Below are positions 1 to 5,091 of a stretch of 5,091 nucleotides of DNA, piece after piece (position 1 is the stretch's first letter; each line of letters starts with the position of its first letter). The notes beneath the pieces were generated by a model, which was given only the letters and a program-made list of their open reading frames with translations, ran no database searches and was not told the origin of the DNA. Position numbers and translations under genes: made by a program. Location: the NCBI GenBank assembly GCA_009779395.1, contig WREJ01000093.1:1-5091 (forward strand). Reading direction: 5' to 3'. Source of the DNA: Coriobacteriia bacterium. Its GTDB lineage: Bacteria > Actinomycetota > Coriobacteriia > WRKU01 > WQUG01.

Positions 1-1
1 A

Positions 2-184
2 CTAGGAGAAGCTGCAAATATAGCAGCCTTTACCAACACACATTCTGCAGTCATCGAAGCAGGACTAGATGTGGGTAACTTTGGCTCAGCACTACTGCTG
101 ATGGCGATTGTCAGCTTGCTCGTGATAGTTAGTGTGACCAGACGTAGTAAACGCGAGATGGAACTTGCGGTGCTGACGCACTAA
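2..184 (+). CDS. C-terminal fragment of an unidentified integral membrane protein
   Basis: This is an open frame of 60 codons ending in TAA at 182-184. It runs off the left edge, so its start lies outside the window. I do not recognise the family. The visible part has a mildly polar stretch (residues 1-28 of the fragment, containing NTHSAVIEAG and DVGNFG). A hydrophobic helix of about 17 residues follows (ALLLMAIVSLLVIVSV, about residues 30-45), then a basic tail beginning RRSKR and ending LAVLTH. By the positive-inside rule this is a last membrane helix with a short cytoplasmic C terminus, as in many transporters and permeases. A hairpin follows 20 bases after the stop and a new promoter lies beyond it, so this gene is probably not part of the gat operon. 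Membrane location is fairly secure; function is unknown. Confidence 0.6.
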   Translation, partial: LGEAANIAAFTNTHSAVIEAGLDVGNFGSALLLMAIVSLLVIVSVTRRSKREMELAVLTH

Positions 185-203
185 CACATACTGGCTACGA
201 ACA

Positions 204-234
204 AGTAGGGGCGCACCGAAGGTGCGCCCCTACT
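204..234 (+). terminator. Perfect 14-bp hairpin, probable transcription terminator of the upstream gene
   Basis: Bases 204-217 pair perfectly with 221-234 around a GAA loop, with a GC-rich core (GGGGCGCACC against GGTGCGCCCC). It starts 20 bases after the stop of the membrane-protein gene and ends 21 bases before the predicted -35 box of the next operon, which is where a terminator is expected. The bases that follow (CAATTGGCATC) contain no U-tract, and neither does the flank on the other side, so it is not a classical intrinsic terminator. Actinobacteria often use hairpins with poor U-tracts, which fits. A mRNA 3'-end stabilising hairpin is the alternative. Confidence 0.7.
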
Positions 235-255
235 CAATTGGCATCTAACTAAGCT

Positions 256-284
256 CTGACAGAGGGTGCTTTTGATGGTATCAT
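256..284 (+). promoter_or_regulatory. Predicted sigma-70/SigA-type promoter of the gatC-gatA-PASTA-gatB operon
   Basis: The -35 box CTGACA (256-261) and the -10 box TATCAT (279-284) each match the consensus at five of six positions and are separated by the optimal 17 bp. Transcription would begin near 289-294, leaving a leader of about 30 bases before the gatC start at 324. It lies just after the hairpin and is the only good promoter I see ahead of the operon. I see no operator, T-box or other leader structure in the short leader. The call rests on sequence match alone. Confidence 0.65.
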
Positions 285-306
285 AGTACGGTTATGGGGG
301 ATCTGT

Positions 307-315
307 GGAAGGGAG
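307..315 (+). promoter_or_regulatory. Ribosome binding site that fixes the gatC start
   Basis: GGAAGGGAG lies eight bases upstream of the ATG at 324, a normal Shine-Dalgarno spacing. The in-frame ATG at 294 has no such site because the predicted transcript starts at about the same point. This favours 324 as the start. Confidence 0.7.
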
Positions 316-323
316 ATTTCTGT

Positions 324-647
324 ATGGCCTTAACTACAGCTGAGGTTAAAGACCTTGGACTGACGACTCGCTTGCAGCTGAGTGACAAAGAAATCGCAGG
401 ATTGCAGGTCGAACTCAACAATATCTTGGAATATGTCGAGCACATGAAACAACTTGATTTGATAGATGTCGAGCCGACGGCTCATCCTGTTGATGGGACT
501 GACGGCGGACGCGCTGATGTGCCAATAGGCAGTTTGGCGCGTGATATGCTGCTGATGAATGCGCCAGAGTCGCGTGATGGTGCGTTTGTTGTTCCGCAGA
601 TTAAGGCTCCCGGGATGTCTGATGCCAGTGCAGGGGGTAGCGCATAA
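324..647 (+). CDS. gatC: Aspartyl/glutamyl-tRNA(Asn/Gln) amidotransferase subunit C
   Basis: GatC is the small scaffold subunit of GatCAB. It wraps around GatA and GatB and stabilises the complex, which converts Glu-tRNA(Gln) to Gln-tRNA(Gln) and/or Asp-tRNA(Asn) to Asn-tRNA(Asn) in the cytoplasm. The 107-residue product has the usual length and family landmarks: the N-terminal helix with LTTRLQLSDKEI (13-24), the helix LNNILEYVEHM (31-41), VEPTAHP (49-55), and the C-terminal linker NAPESRDGAFVVPQI (79-93). The acidic Leu-Arg-Glu-Asp motif common after the VEPTAHP segment is not evident; GGRADVP (61-67) takes its place. A Gly/Ala/Ser-rich tail follows residue 94. I chose the ATG at 324 for its Shine-Dalgarno site; starting at 294 would add ten residues (MGDLWKGDFC). 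The gene is first in the operon, and its stop overlaps the gatA start. Confidence 0.93.
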   Translation: MALTTAEVKDLGLTTRLQLSDKEIAGLQVELNNILEYVEHMKQLDLIDVEPTAHPVDGTDGGRADVPIGSLARDMLLMNAPESRDGAFVVPQIKAPGMSDASAGGSA

Positions 648-2182
648 TGAGTGATTCGACGGAACGAGACCTGCAGCAGCTTCCCTTTTTGTCAGCGGCG
701 CACATTTCGACACTGGTTACCAGTGGTGAGGTCAGCGCACGCGAAGTTGCAACGACCATGCTGCAACGCATCAAAGACCTTGATGGCGACATTCACGCCT
801 TTAACGAGGTCACACCAGAACTAGCACTGGCAGCAGCAGACGCGCTGGACAAGCGCATTGCAGATGGTGCCACAGCTGACGAACTCGGACAGCTGGCAGG
901 AGTACCCGTTGCCTTTAAAGACAACATGAACCAGCTCGGCACGCACATGACCTGTTCGTCGCGTATGCTGGCAAACTTTCAGTCACCTTATGACGCTACG
1001 GCGGTGCGCAGACTGCTTGATGCCAATACCATTCCCCTTGGCAAGCTAAACATGGACGACCTTGCCTGTGGATCCTCGACAGAAAGTTCAGCGACGGGTC
1101 CTACTTACAATCCTTGGAACCGCAAACACGTACCTGGGGGGTCGTCGGGTGGCAGTGCCGCTGCGGTGGCTGCGGGTATGGCGACCATCACCCTAGGATC
1201 AGACACGGGCGGGTCGATTCGCCAGCCAGCTGCCTTTACCGGAACAGTGGGTCTCAAGCCCAGCTACGGTCGTGTTTCGCGCTATGGTTGTGCGGCACTT
1301 GCGTCCTCGCTTGACCAGATTGGACCTCTCTCGCATAGCGTGCGCGACAGCGCGCTTGCCCTTAGCGCGATCGCAGGCATTGACCCTCTGGATGCCTCGA
1401 GCCTCGACGTGTCAGTACCTGATTTTGCGGTAGCGTGCGACCATGCCCTGCAAGGCACAGCAAAAGGGATGCGGGTCGCTATTGTAAGCGATGTGCTGCA
1501 GCAGGACGGACTTGACCCGCGCCTAAAAGCAGAGGTTTTGACAGCAGCGGAACTTTTGGCACAGCAGGGTGCTGACATTATTGAGGTCACGCTGCCGTCT
1601 GCACAGTACGGACCGCCTGCCTACTACATACTGGGATCTGCCGAGGCGTCCAGCAACCTTGCGCGTCTTGATGGTGTTCGCTACGGACATCGCGCTGAAG
1701 ACGCAACTGACATCCTTGACTTGTATCTGCGCAGCCGTAAAGAAGGCTTTAGCCCCGAGACCATTCGTCGCATTATGTTTGGTACCCACGTGCTGTCTAG
1801 CGGCAACTACGATGACTACTACCTGCAGGCACAAAAGGTACGCACGCTTATCAAGGGTGACTACGCGGCTGCCTTTAAGCAGGCTGATGTCTTGCTGACA
1901 CCTTCGACGCCAACGCTGGCATTTAAGTTTGGCGAGTTCGCTGATGACCCTCTTGCGATGTATTTGTCAGATTACTACACCAGCCTGGTGAACATAGCAG
2001 GAATCGCCGCACTGTCGCTACCAACGCGCCTGATTGACGGCTTGCCCGCAAGTGTTCAGCTGATTGCAGACCACGCTTGCGAGACCAATCTGCTGCGTGC
2101 TGCTACGCTTTTAGAAAGCAGTCTGAACTTTGACTATCGCAGTGTGCCTTTGACCAAAGCCGCCGCAGTGGCAGACGCCTAG
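647..2182 (+). CDS. gatA: Aspartyl/glutamyl-tRNA(Asn/Gln) amidotransferase subunit A (glutaminase)
   Basis: GatA is the amidase-signature subunit that hydrolyses glutamine and sends the ammonia through a channel to GatB. The 511-residue protein is full length, slightly longer than many relatives. The Ser-cisSer-Lys triad is intact: Lys91 in VAFKDNM, Ser166 in GGSSGGSAAAVAAG (164-177), and nucleophile Ser190 in GSDTGGSIRQPAA (184-196). The 75- and 24-residue spacings match those I recall for Staphylococcus aureus GatA (Lys79, Ser154, Ser178). Other family blocks are CGSSTESSATGP (141-152), SAEASSNLARLDGVRYG (331-347) and RRIMFGTHVLSSG (374-386). Arg375 and Asp442 fall where the glutamine-contacting Arg358 and Asp425 of S. 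aureus would lie. The start overlaps the gatC stop by one base (TAATG), with AGGGGG at 632-637 as ribosome binding site, so translation of the two is probably coupled. No frameshift or missing catalytic residue is seen. Confidence 0.98.
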   Translation: MSDSTERDLQQLPFLSAAHISTLVTSGEVSAREVATTMLQRIKDLDGDIHAFNEVTPELALAAADALDKRIADGATADELGQLAGVPVAFKDNMNQLGTHMTCSSRMLANFQSPYDATAVRRLLDANTIPLGKLNMDDLACGSSTESSATGPTYNPWNRKHVPGGSSGGSAAAVAAGMATITLGSDTGGSIRQPAAFTGTVGLKPSYGRVSRYGCAALASSLDQIGPLSHSVRDSALALSAIAGIDPLDASSLDVSVPDFAVACDHALQGTAKGMRVAIVSDVLQQDGLDPRLKAEVLTAAELLAQQGADIIEVTLPSAQYGPPAYYILGSAEASSNLARLDGVRYGHRAEDATDILDLYLRSRKEGFSPETIRRIMFGTHVLSSGNYDDYYLQAQKVRTLIKGDYAAAFKQADVLLTPSTPTLAFKFGEFADDPLAMYLSDYYTSLVNIAGIAALSLPTRLIDGLPASVQLIADHACETNLLRAATLLESSLNFDYRSVPLTKAAAVADA

Positions 2183-2198
2183 CAAGAGACACACAAAG

Positions 2199-3596
2199 AT
2201 GGCGCAGCAAGAGAAACCCATGAACGCAAAAAAGAAACGCTACATTCGCTTTGCAAAGCAGGCAGTGAAAGAAAGTGATACGACTGCTGCAGAAAGTGCG
2301 GACGCTGTTCCCAGCGAGGACGACCTTGTTCTGACTGACCAGCTGGACGATTTGCGCAGCGAGCTAAAGTCGTCTTTGCCAGAACCAGAAGAGTTTCTCA
2401 GCTTTGAAAAAGCCAAAGCAAGCGAAGAAGGGGATGAAGAAACTGACCCAGCTAGCACTGCGGGTAGGTTTCCTAATGCGCCCCGCTGGCTGATACGTTT
2501 TGGCATTATCACCAGCATTATTGCTGCCCTTGTTGTGGTGGCTCTCTTTCTATTCTTCAGCGTCGAGGTTCCCGATTTGCGGGGTTACACAGCAGTCGAA
2601 GCAAGCGAGCAGCTGACTCTCTTGGGGCTGAATTTCGAGATTTTCGAGGAGGAAGCACCAGGGATTCCTGCAGGTCAGGTGATTTCTACAACACCAGCAG
2701 CAGGCGAGCAGACCTTCCGTGGCGCAAGGGTGGTCATGCGTGTTTCAGCCGCGTCCAGTCGTGTGTCGGTGCCCAATTTAGATGGCATGAACTTTGAACA
2801 GGCACAGACAGCACTTGCCAATCTGCGCCTAACCGCCGAAGAAGTGCGTACCTTTGACAGCACGGTTCCCCGAGGCAGAGTTGTTGGCTTTTTGCCGACC
2901 AGTGGCACGCAGGTAGCTGCAGGCTCTGTGGTTAAAATACTGATATCTGCCGGCACTACTGATGCGCAGGTAGAGGTGCCCAGCGTTTTAGGATTGTCAG
3001 AAGGAACAGCGCGACAGGCTCTTGCTGATGCGGGTTTTAACCCCGTGTTTTATCAGGCGGCAGCAAGTTTTGGTCAGCAGGGCGAAGTTGTGGCGCAAAC
3101 ACCGGGCGGCAGAAACCTTGTCAGTCCTGGTTCTGTTGTCCTGCTTATGGTGTCAACGGGTAACTCTACCACCGACCTTTCTGTTCCCGACATCACCAAT
3201 CAATCGATGACTGCGGCAACGACCATTATTTCGCAGGCGGGATTTGTCCCCGAGTACTTCAGCATGATTGACAGCACGGTAGCAACAGGTACGGTCATTT
3301 CGCAAATGCCTCCTGCTGAAAACACGCTGCTTCGCGCCGGTGGCAGGCTGGGATTTTTGGTCTCGAGTGGGGACGTGACCACCGTAGAGGTGCCCAGCGT
3401 ACTGGCATTAGATGCGACTGCAGCAATCGAGGCTATTTCTCAGCGGGGCTTTATTCCGGTACTGGTCAGTGCTCCCGAGCTTGCCAACCCAGAACTTGCT
3501 GGTGGCAGCGGCATTATTACGCAGCAATTTCCTGCCGGTGGCAGTCGGTATCATCTTGGTTTGCCCGTATTGATGTATGTGTCAACGCAAAACTAG
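2199..3596 (+). CDS. Single-pass membrane protein with five extracellular PASTA domains and no kinase domain
   Basis: PASTA domains are small beta-alpha repeats of about 65 residues, known from the outer part of PknB/PrkC/StkP kinases and some penicillin-binding proteins, where several bind muropeptides or lipid II. This 465-residue protein has a basic start (KKKR at 11-14) and an acidic, Ser-rich cytoplasmic stretch (about 25-88). A basic juxtamembrane segment (PRWLIR, 95-100) and one transmembrane helix (about 101-121) follow. Five PASTA repeats begin at VEVPDL (122), VSVPNL (189), VEVPSV (258), LSVPDI (327) and VEVPSV (396), and the fifth ends at the C terminus. No kinase or transpeptidase motifs are present. 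Positive charges flanking the helix predict an N-in orientation, with the repeats facing the cell wall. The gene starts 16 bases after gatA and is 28 bases from gatB, so it is probably co-transcribed. Ribosome binding sites are weak for both the ATG at 2199 and the in-frame ATG at 2220 (AAGAGA before each), so the exact start is uncertain. Its role is unknown; a cell-wall sensor or partner of a separate kinase is only inference. Confidence 0.92.
   Translation: MAQQEKPMNAKKKRYIRFAKQAVKESDTTAAESADAVPSEDDLVLTDQLDDLRSELKSSLPEPEEFLSFEKAKASEEGDEETDPASTAGRFPNAPRWLIRFGIITSIIAALVVVALFLFFSVEVPDLRGYTAVEASEQLTLLGLNFEIFEEEAPGIPAGQVISTTPAAGEQTFRGARVVMRVSAASSRVSVPNLDGMNFEQAQTALANLRLTAEEVRTFDSTVPRGRVVGFLPTSGTQVAAGSVVKILISAGTTDAQVEVPSVLGLSEGTARQALADAGFNPVFYQAAASFGQQGEVVAQTPGGRNLVSPGSVVLLMVSTGNSTTDLSVPDITNQSMTAATTIISQAGFVPEYFSMIDSTVATGTVISQMPPAENTLLRAGGRLGFLVSSGDVTTVEVPSVLALDATAAIEAISQRGFIPVLVSAPELANPELAGGSGIITQQFPAGGSRYHLGLPVLMYVSTQN
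2763..3176 (+). repeat. First copy of a two-PASTA unit (PASTA 2 and 3)
   Basis: Codons 189-326 encode PASTA 2 and 3. This 414-nt segment aligns with the next one at a constant offset. The identical words TTGACAGCACGGT (2854-2866) and GTAGAGGTGCCCAGCGT (2970-2986) both recur exactly 414 bases later. The protein matches include DSTV, and VEVPSV followed by a Gly-Phe-x-Pro-Val turn. It is probably one arm of an old in-frame tandem duplication. Confidence 0.55.
3177..3593 (+). repeat. Second copy of a two-PASTA unit (PASTA 4 and 5)
   Basis: Codons 327-465 encode PASTA 4 and 5, the counterpart of the segment immediately upstream. Exact matches to it lie at 3268-3280 (13 nt) and 3384-3400 (17 nt). 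PASTA 5 carries an extra Pro/Ala/Leu-rich loop (about residues 425-436) not seen in PASTA 3. The copies have diverged widely outside the matched words, so the duplication is not recent. Confidence 0.55.
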
Positions 3597-3611
3597 GACA
3601 GCAGCAGCTAG

Positions 3612-3617
3612 AAAGGT
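3612..3617 (+). promoter_or_regulatory. Ribosome binding site of gatB
   Basis: AAAGGT within GAAAGGTAAG lies seven bases before the ATG at 3625. It sits in the 28-base gap after the PASTA gene and supports that ATG as the gatB start. The gap contains no hairpin or promoter-like pair. Confidence 0.6.
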
Positions 3618-3624
3618 AAGACAT

Positions 3625-5091
3625 ATGGCACGCCAGCTAAAAGACGTACTATCAGATTGGGAAGCAGTCATCGGACTGGAAATCCACACCGAAATCACCG
3701 CAGCACGCAGCAAAATGTTCTGTGGTTGCGAGGTTGCCTTTGGTGGCGAGCCAAATACGCGCGTGTGCCCAGTGTGCGTGGGTTTACCAGGGTCTTTGCC
3801 GGTACCAAATGCCGCTGCTATCGAAATGACGGTACTGTCTGGTCTTGCCATCGACTGTGACATTTCGCGCTTTAGCCGCTTTTATCGCAAGAACTACTTT
3901 TATCCCGACATGCCGGCGAACTACCAAATCACGCAGTTCGATACGCCCTACTGCTTTGATGGTCACCTAAATGTCGAGGTCGACGAGGTCTATAGCTGGC
4001 AGCGTTTTGATGCTGACAGCGCAACAAACGTCACGCCTGCAGCAGACGGCAAGGGTTACAGCGCACACATTGGCATCACGCGCATCCATCTAGAAGAAGA
4101 CACGGGCAAAATGATTCACGTGGGTAGCAGCGACGGTCGCATCACCGGTGCCACCCAGTCGCTGGTCGACTTCAACCGTGCCGGCACCCCTCTGATGGAG
4201 CTTGTCACTGAACCCGACATTCGTACTCCGGAAGAAGCGCGTCGCTTTGTGCAAAAAATGCGCGCAGTCTTTCTGACCCTTGGTGTTTCTGACTGTAATA
4301 TGGAGGAGGGCTCCATGCGCTGTGACGCTAACATTTCTGTGCGTCCGCGTGGCCAGAAAGAGTTCGGTACTAAAACCGAGCTGAAAAACATGAACTCGCT
4401 GAAGGCTTTGCATGATGGTCTGTGCTACGAGATTGTTCGCCAGGTCGAACTAATCGAGTCAGGTGGTGCAGTAACGCAGGAAACACGTCACTACGACCCA
4501 CTGACAAAGGTCACGTCTGCGATGCGCTCGAAAGAAGACGCACACGACTATCGCTATTTCCCTGAACCCGATATCGCGCCAACGGTTTTGACAGACGACT
4601 ACATCCAGGCTATCGCGGCTGGTCTGCCAGAACTGCCCGACCAGCGCAAGGCGCGTCTGATGGCAGACTACCAGCTGCCAGCACACGATGCAACAGTACT
4701 GACTGGCGATGTCGAGCTGGCTGCTTACTTTGACGAGGGTCTGGCATCAGTGGGAGAAAAGCGTGCTGCAGAGCTGGCACGCGCACTAGCAAAGCTGATT
4801 TTAGGAGACATCAGTGCCTACCTAAACGCCGAGGGAATATCTGCTGGTCAAAGCTGTGTGAGCAGTGCTGATGCTATGCAGTTGGTGATTTTGGTACGTG
4901 ACGGCAGCATCAGCGGCAAGCAAGCAAAAGAGGTGTTTGAGTTAATGGTCGAAACGGGTGCCTCCCCTGCACAAATTGTTACAGAACGCGGCATGAAACA
5001 GCTGAGTGACGCAGGTGAGCTAGAGGGTACCATTGCAGAAATTCTTGCAGCGAATCCTGGTCAGGTGCAGGCGTATCTGGGTGGCAAGACG
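3625..5091 (+). CDS. gatB: Aspartyl/glutamyl-tRNA(Asn/Gln) amidotransferase subunit B, 3' end beyond the window
   Basis: GatB binds the misacylated tRNA, uses ATP to phosphorylate the glutamyl or aspartyl group, and replaces the phosphate with ammonia supplied by GatA. The frame is open for 489 codons to the window edge. By comparison with the usual C terminus, roughly 30 residues are missing. Landmarks in order are GLEIHTEI (18-25), MFCGC (31-35) with CPVC (48-51), KNYFYPDMPANYQITQ (89-104), IGITRIHLEEDTGK (149-161), SLVDFNRAGTPLMELVTEPD (179-198), MEEGSMRCDANISVRPRG (226-243), KTELKNMNS (250-258) and DYRYFPEPD (308-316). From about 340 the tRNA-binding helical/YqeY-type tail begins, with SGKQAKEVFELM at 430-441. 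Four cysteines (33, 35, 48, 51) form the CxC-x12-CxxC set expected to hold zinc. Two segments (about 121-147 and 167-178) are longer than in Firmicute GatB; the second resembles actinobacterial GatB. The ATG at 3625 is supported by its ribosome binding site. Confidence 0.97.
   Translation, partial: MARQLKDVLSDWEAVIGLEIHTEITAARSKMFCGCEVAFGGEPNTRVCPVCVGLPGSLPVPNAAAIEMTVLSGLAIDCDISRFSRFYRKNYFYPDMPANYQITQFDTPYCFDGHLNVEVDEVYSWQRFDADSATNVTPAADGKGYSAHIGITRIHLEEDTGKMIHVGSSDGRITGATQSLVDFNRAGTPLMELVTEPDIRTPEEARRFVQKMRAVFLTLGVSDCNMEEGSMRCDANISVRPRGQKEFGTKTELKNMNSLKALHDGLCYEIVRQVELIESGGAVTQETRHYDPLTKVTSAMRSKEDAHDYRYFPEPDIAPTVLTDDYIQAIAAGLPELPDQRKARLMADYQLPAHDATVLTGDVELAAYFDEGLASVGEKRAAELARALAKLILGDISAYLNAEGISAGQSCVSSADAMQLVILVRDGSISGKQAKEVFELMVETGASPAQIVTERGMKQLSDAGELEGTIAEILAANPGQVQAYLGGKT

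Noticed and set aside
330..713. A 127-codon reverse-strand open frame spanning gatC and the start of gatA
   Set aside because: It is antisense to two clear genes and shows no recognisable motifs, so it is taken as a shadow.
1569..1898. A 109-codon same-strand frame inside gatA
   Set aside because: It is out of frame with an intact, well-conserved gatA segment and gives a Cys/Arg/Leu-rich product of no recognisable type.
2199..3596. The PASTA gene as a truncated Ser/Thr kinase pseudogene
   Set aside because: It has a complete architecture (cytoplasmic segment, membrane helix, five repeats), no internal stops, and sits 16 bases after gatA. No remnant kinase motifs are visible before the helix.
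4090..4413. A 107-codon reverse-strand open frame inside gatB, with similar ones at 4116-4391 and 4459-4686
   Set aside because: They lie opposite strongly conserved gatB motifs. Their composition is that of an antisense shadow, and I see no ribosome binding site or domain in them.
4588..4616. TTGACA, 17 bp, TATCGC inside gatB, resembling a promoter
   Set aside because: The -35 box is perfect but the -10 box matches only its first three bases and lacks the conserved final T. The site encodes ordinary gatB codons and no gene starts downstream in the window.
1..5091. Mobile element, CRISPR array, tRNA or rRNA gene
   Set aside because: I see no transposase, terminal inverted repeats, spaced direct repeats or cloverleaf-like sequence. 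The only direct repeats are the short words within the PASTA coding region.

Overview
The window is a compact stretch of bacterial chromosome, nearly all coding on the + strand, with a GC content I estimate by eye at a little over 50%. It carries most of an operon for the tRNA-dependent amidotransferase GatCAB, with an extra gene for a membrane-anchored PASTA-repeat protein inserted in it. The GatB sequence has spacer segments and motifs (GRITGA followed by SLVDFNRAGTPL) that recall actinobacterial GatB, and PASTA proteins are typical of Gram-positives. I therefore infer an actinobacterium with moderate GC. A Coriobacteriia-like lineage fits the base composition, but that is a guess.

Layout: (1) 2-184 is the C-terminal end of an unidentified gene whose product ends in one transmembrane helix and a basic tail. 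(2) 185-323 is the only real intergenic region. It holds a perfect 14-bp hairpin, then a good sigma-70-type promoter (CTGACA, 17 bp, TATCAT), then a ribosome binding site. (3) gatC 324-647. (4) gatA 647-2182, overlapping gatC by one base. (5) A PASTA-domain membrane protein 2199-3596, starting 16 bases after gatA. (6) gatB 3625-5091, open at the right edge and lacking an estimated 30 or so C-terminal residues.

GatA, GatB and GatC form one enzyme. GatA releases ammonia from glutamine. GatB phosphorylates the glutamyl (or aspartyl) group on misacylated tRNA and transfers the ammonia. GatC holds the two together. The usual reason to have this enzyme is the absence of glutaminyl- and/or asparaginyl-tRNA synthetase. 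The spacing suggests one transcript for all four genes, so the PASTA protein is probably made along with the tRNA-amidation enzyme.

The point most worth a second look is that PASTA protein. It has a short acidic cytoplasmic segment, one membrane helix and five external PASTA repeats, but no kinase or penicillin-binding domain. Repeats 2-3 and 4-5 look like copies of one 414-nt unit, because two separate exact nucleotide matches lie at precisely the same 414-nt offset. I see no mobile element, CRISPR array, tRNA or rRNA gene, and no clearly new multi-gene system.
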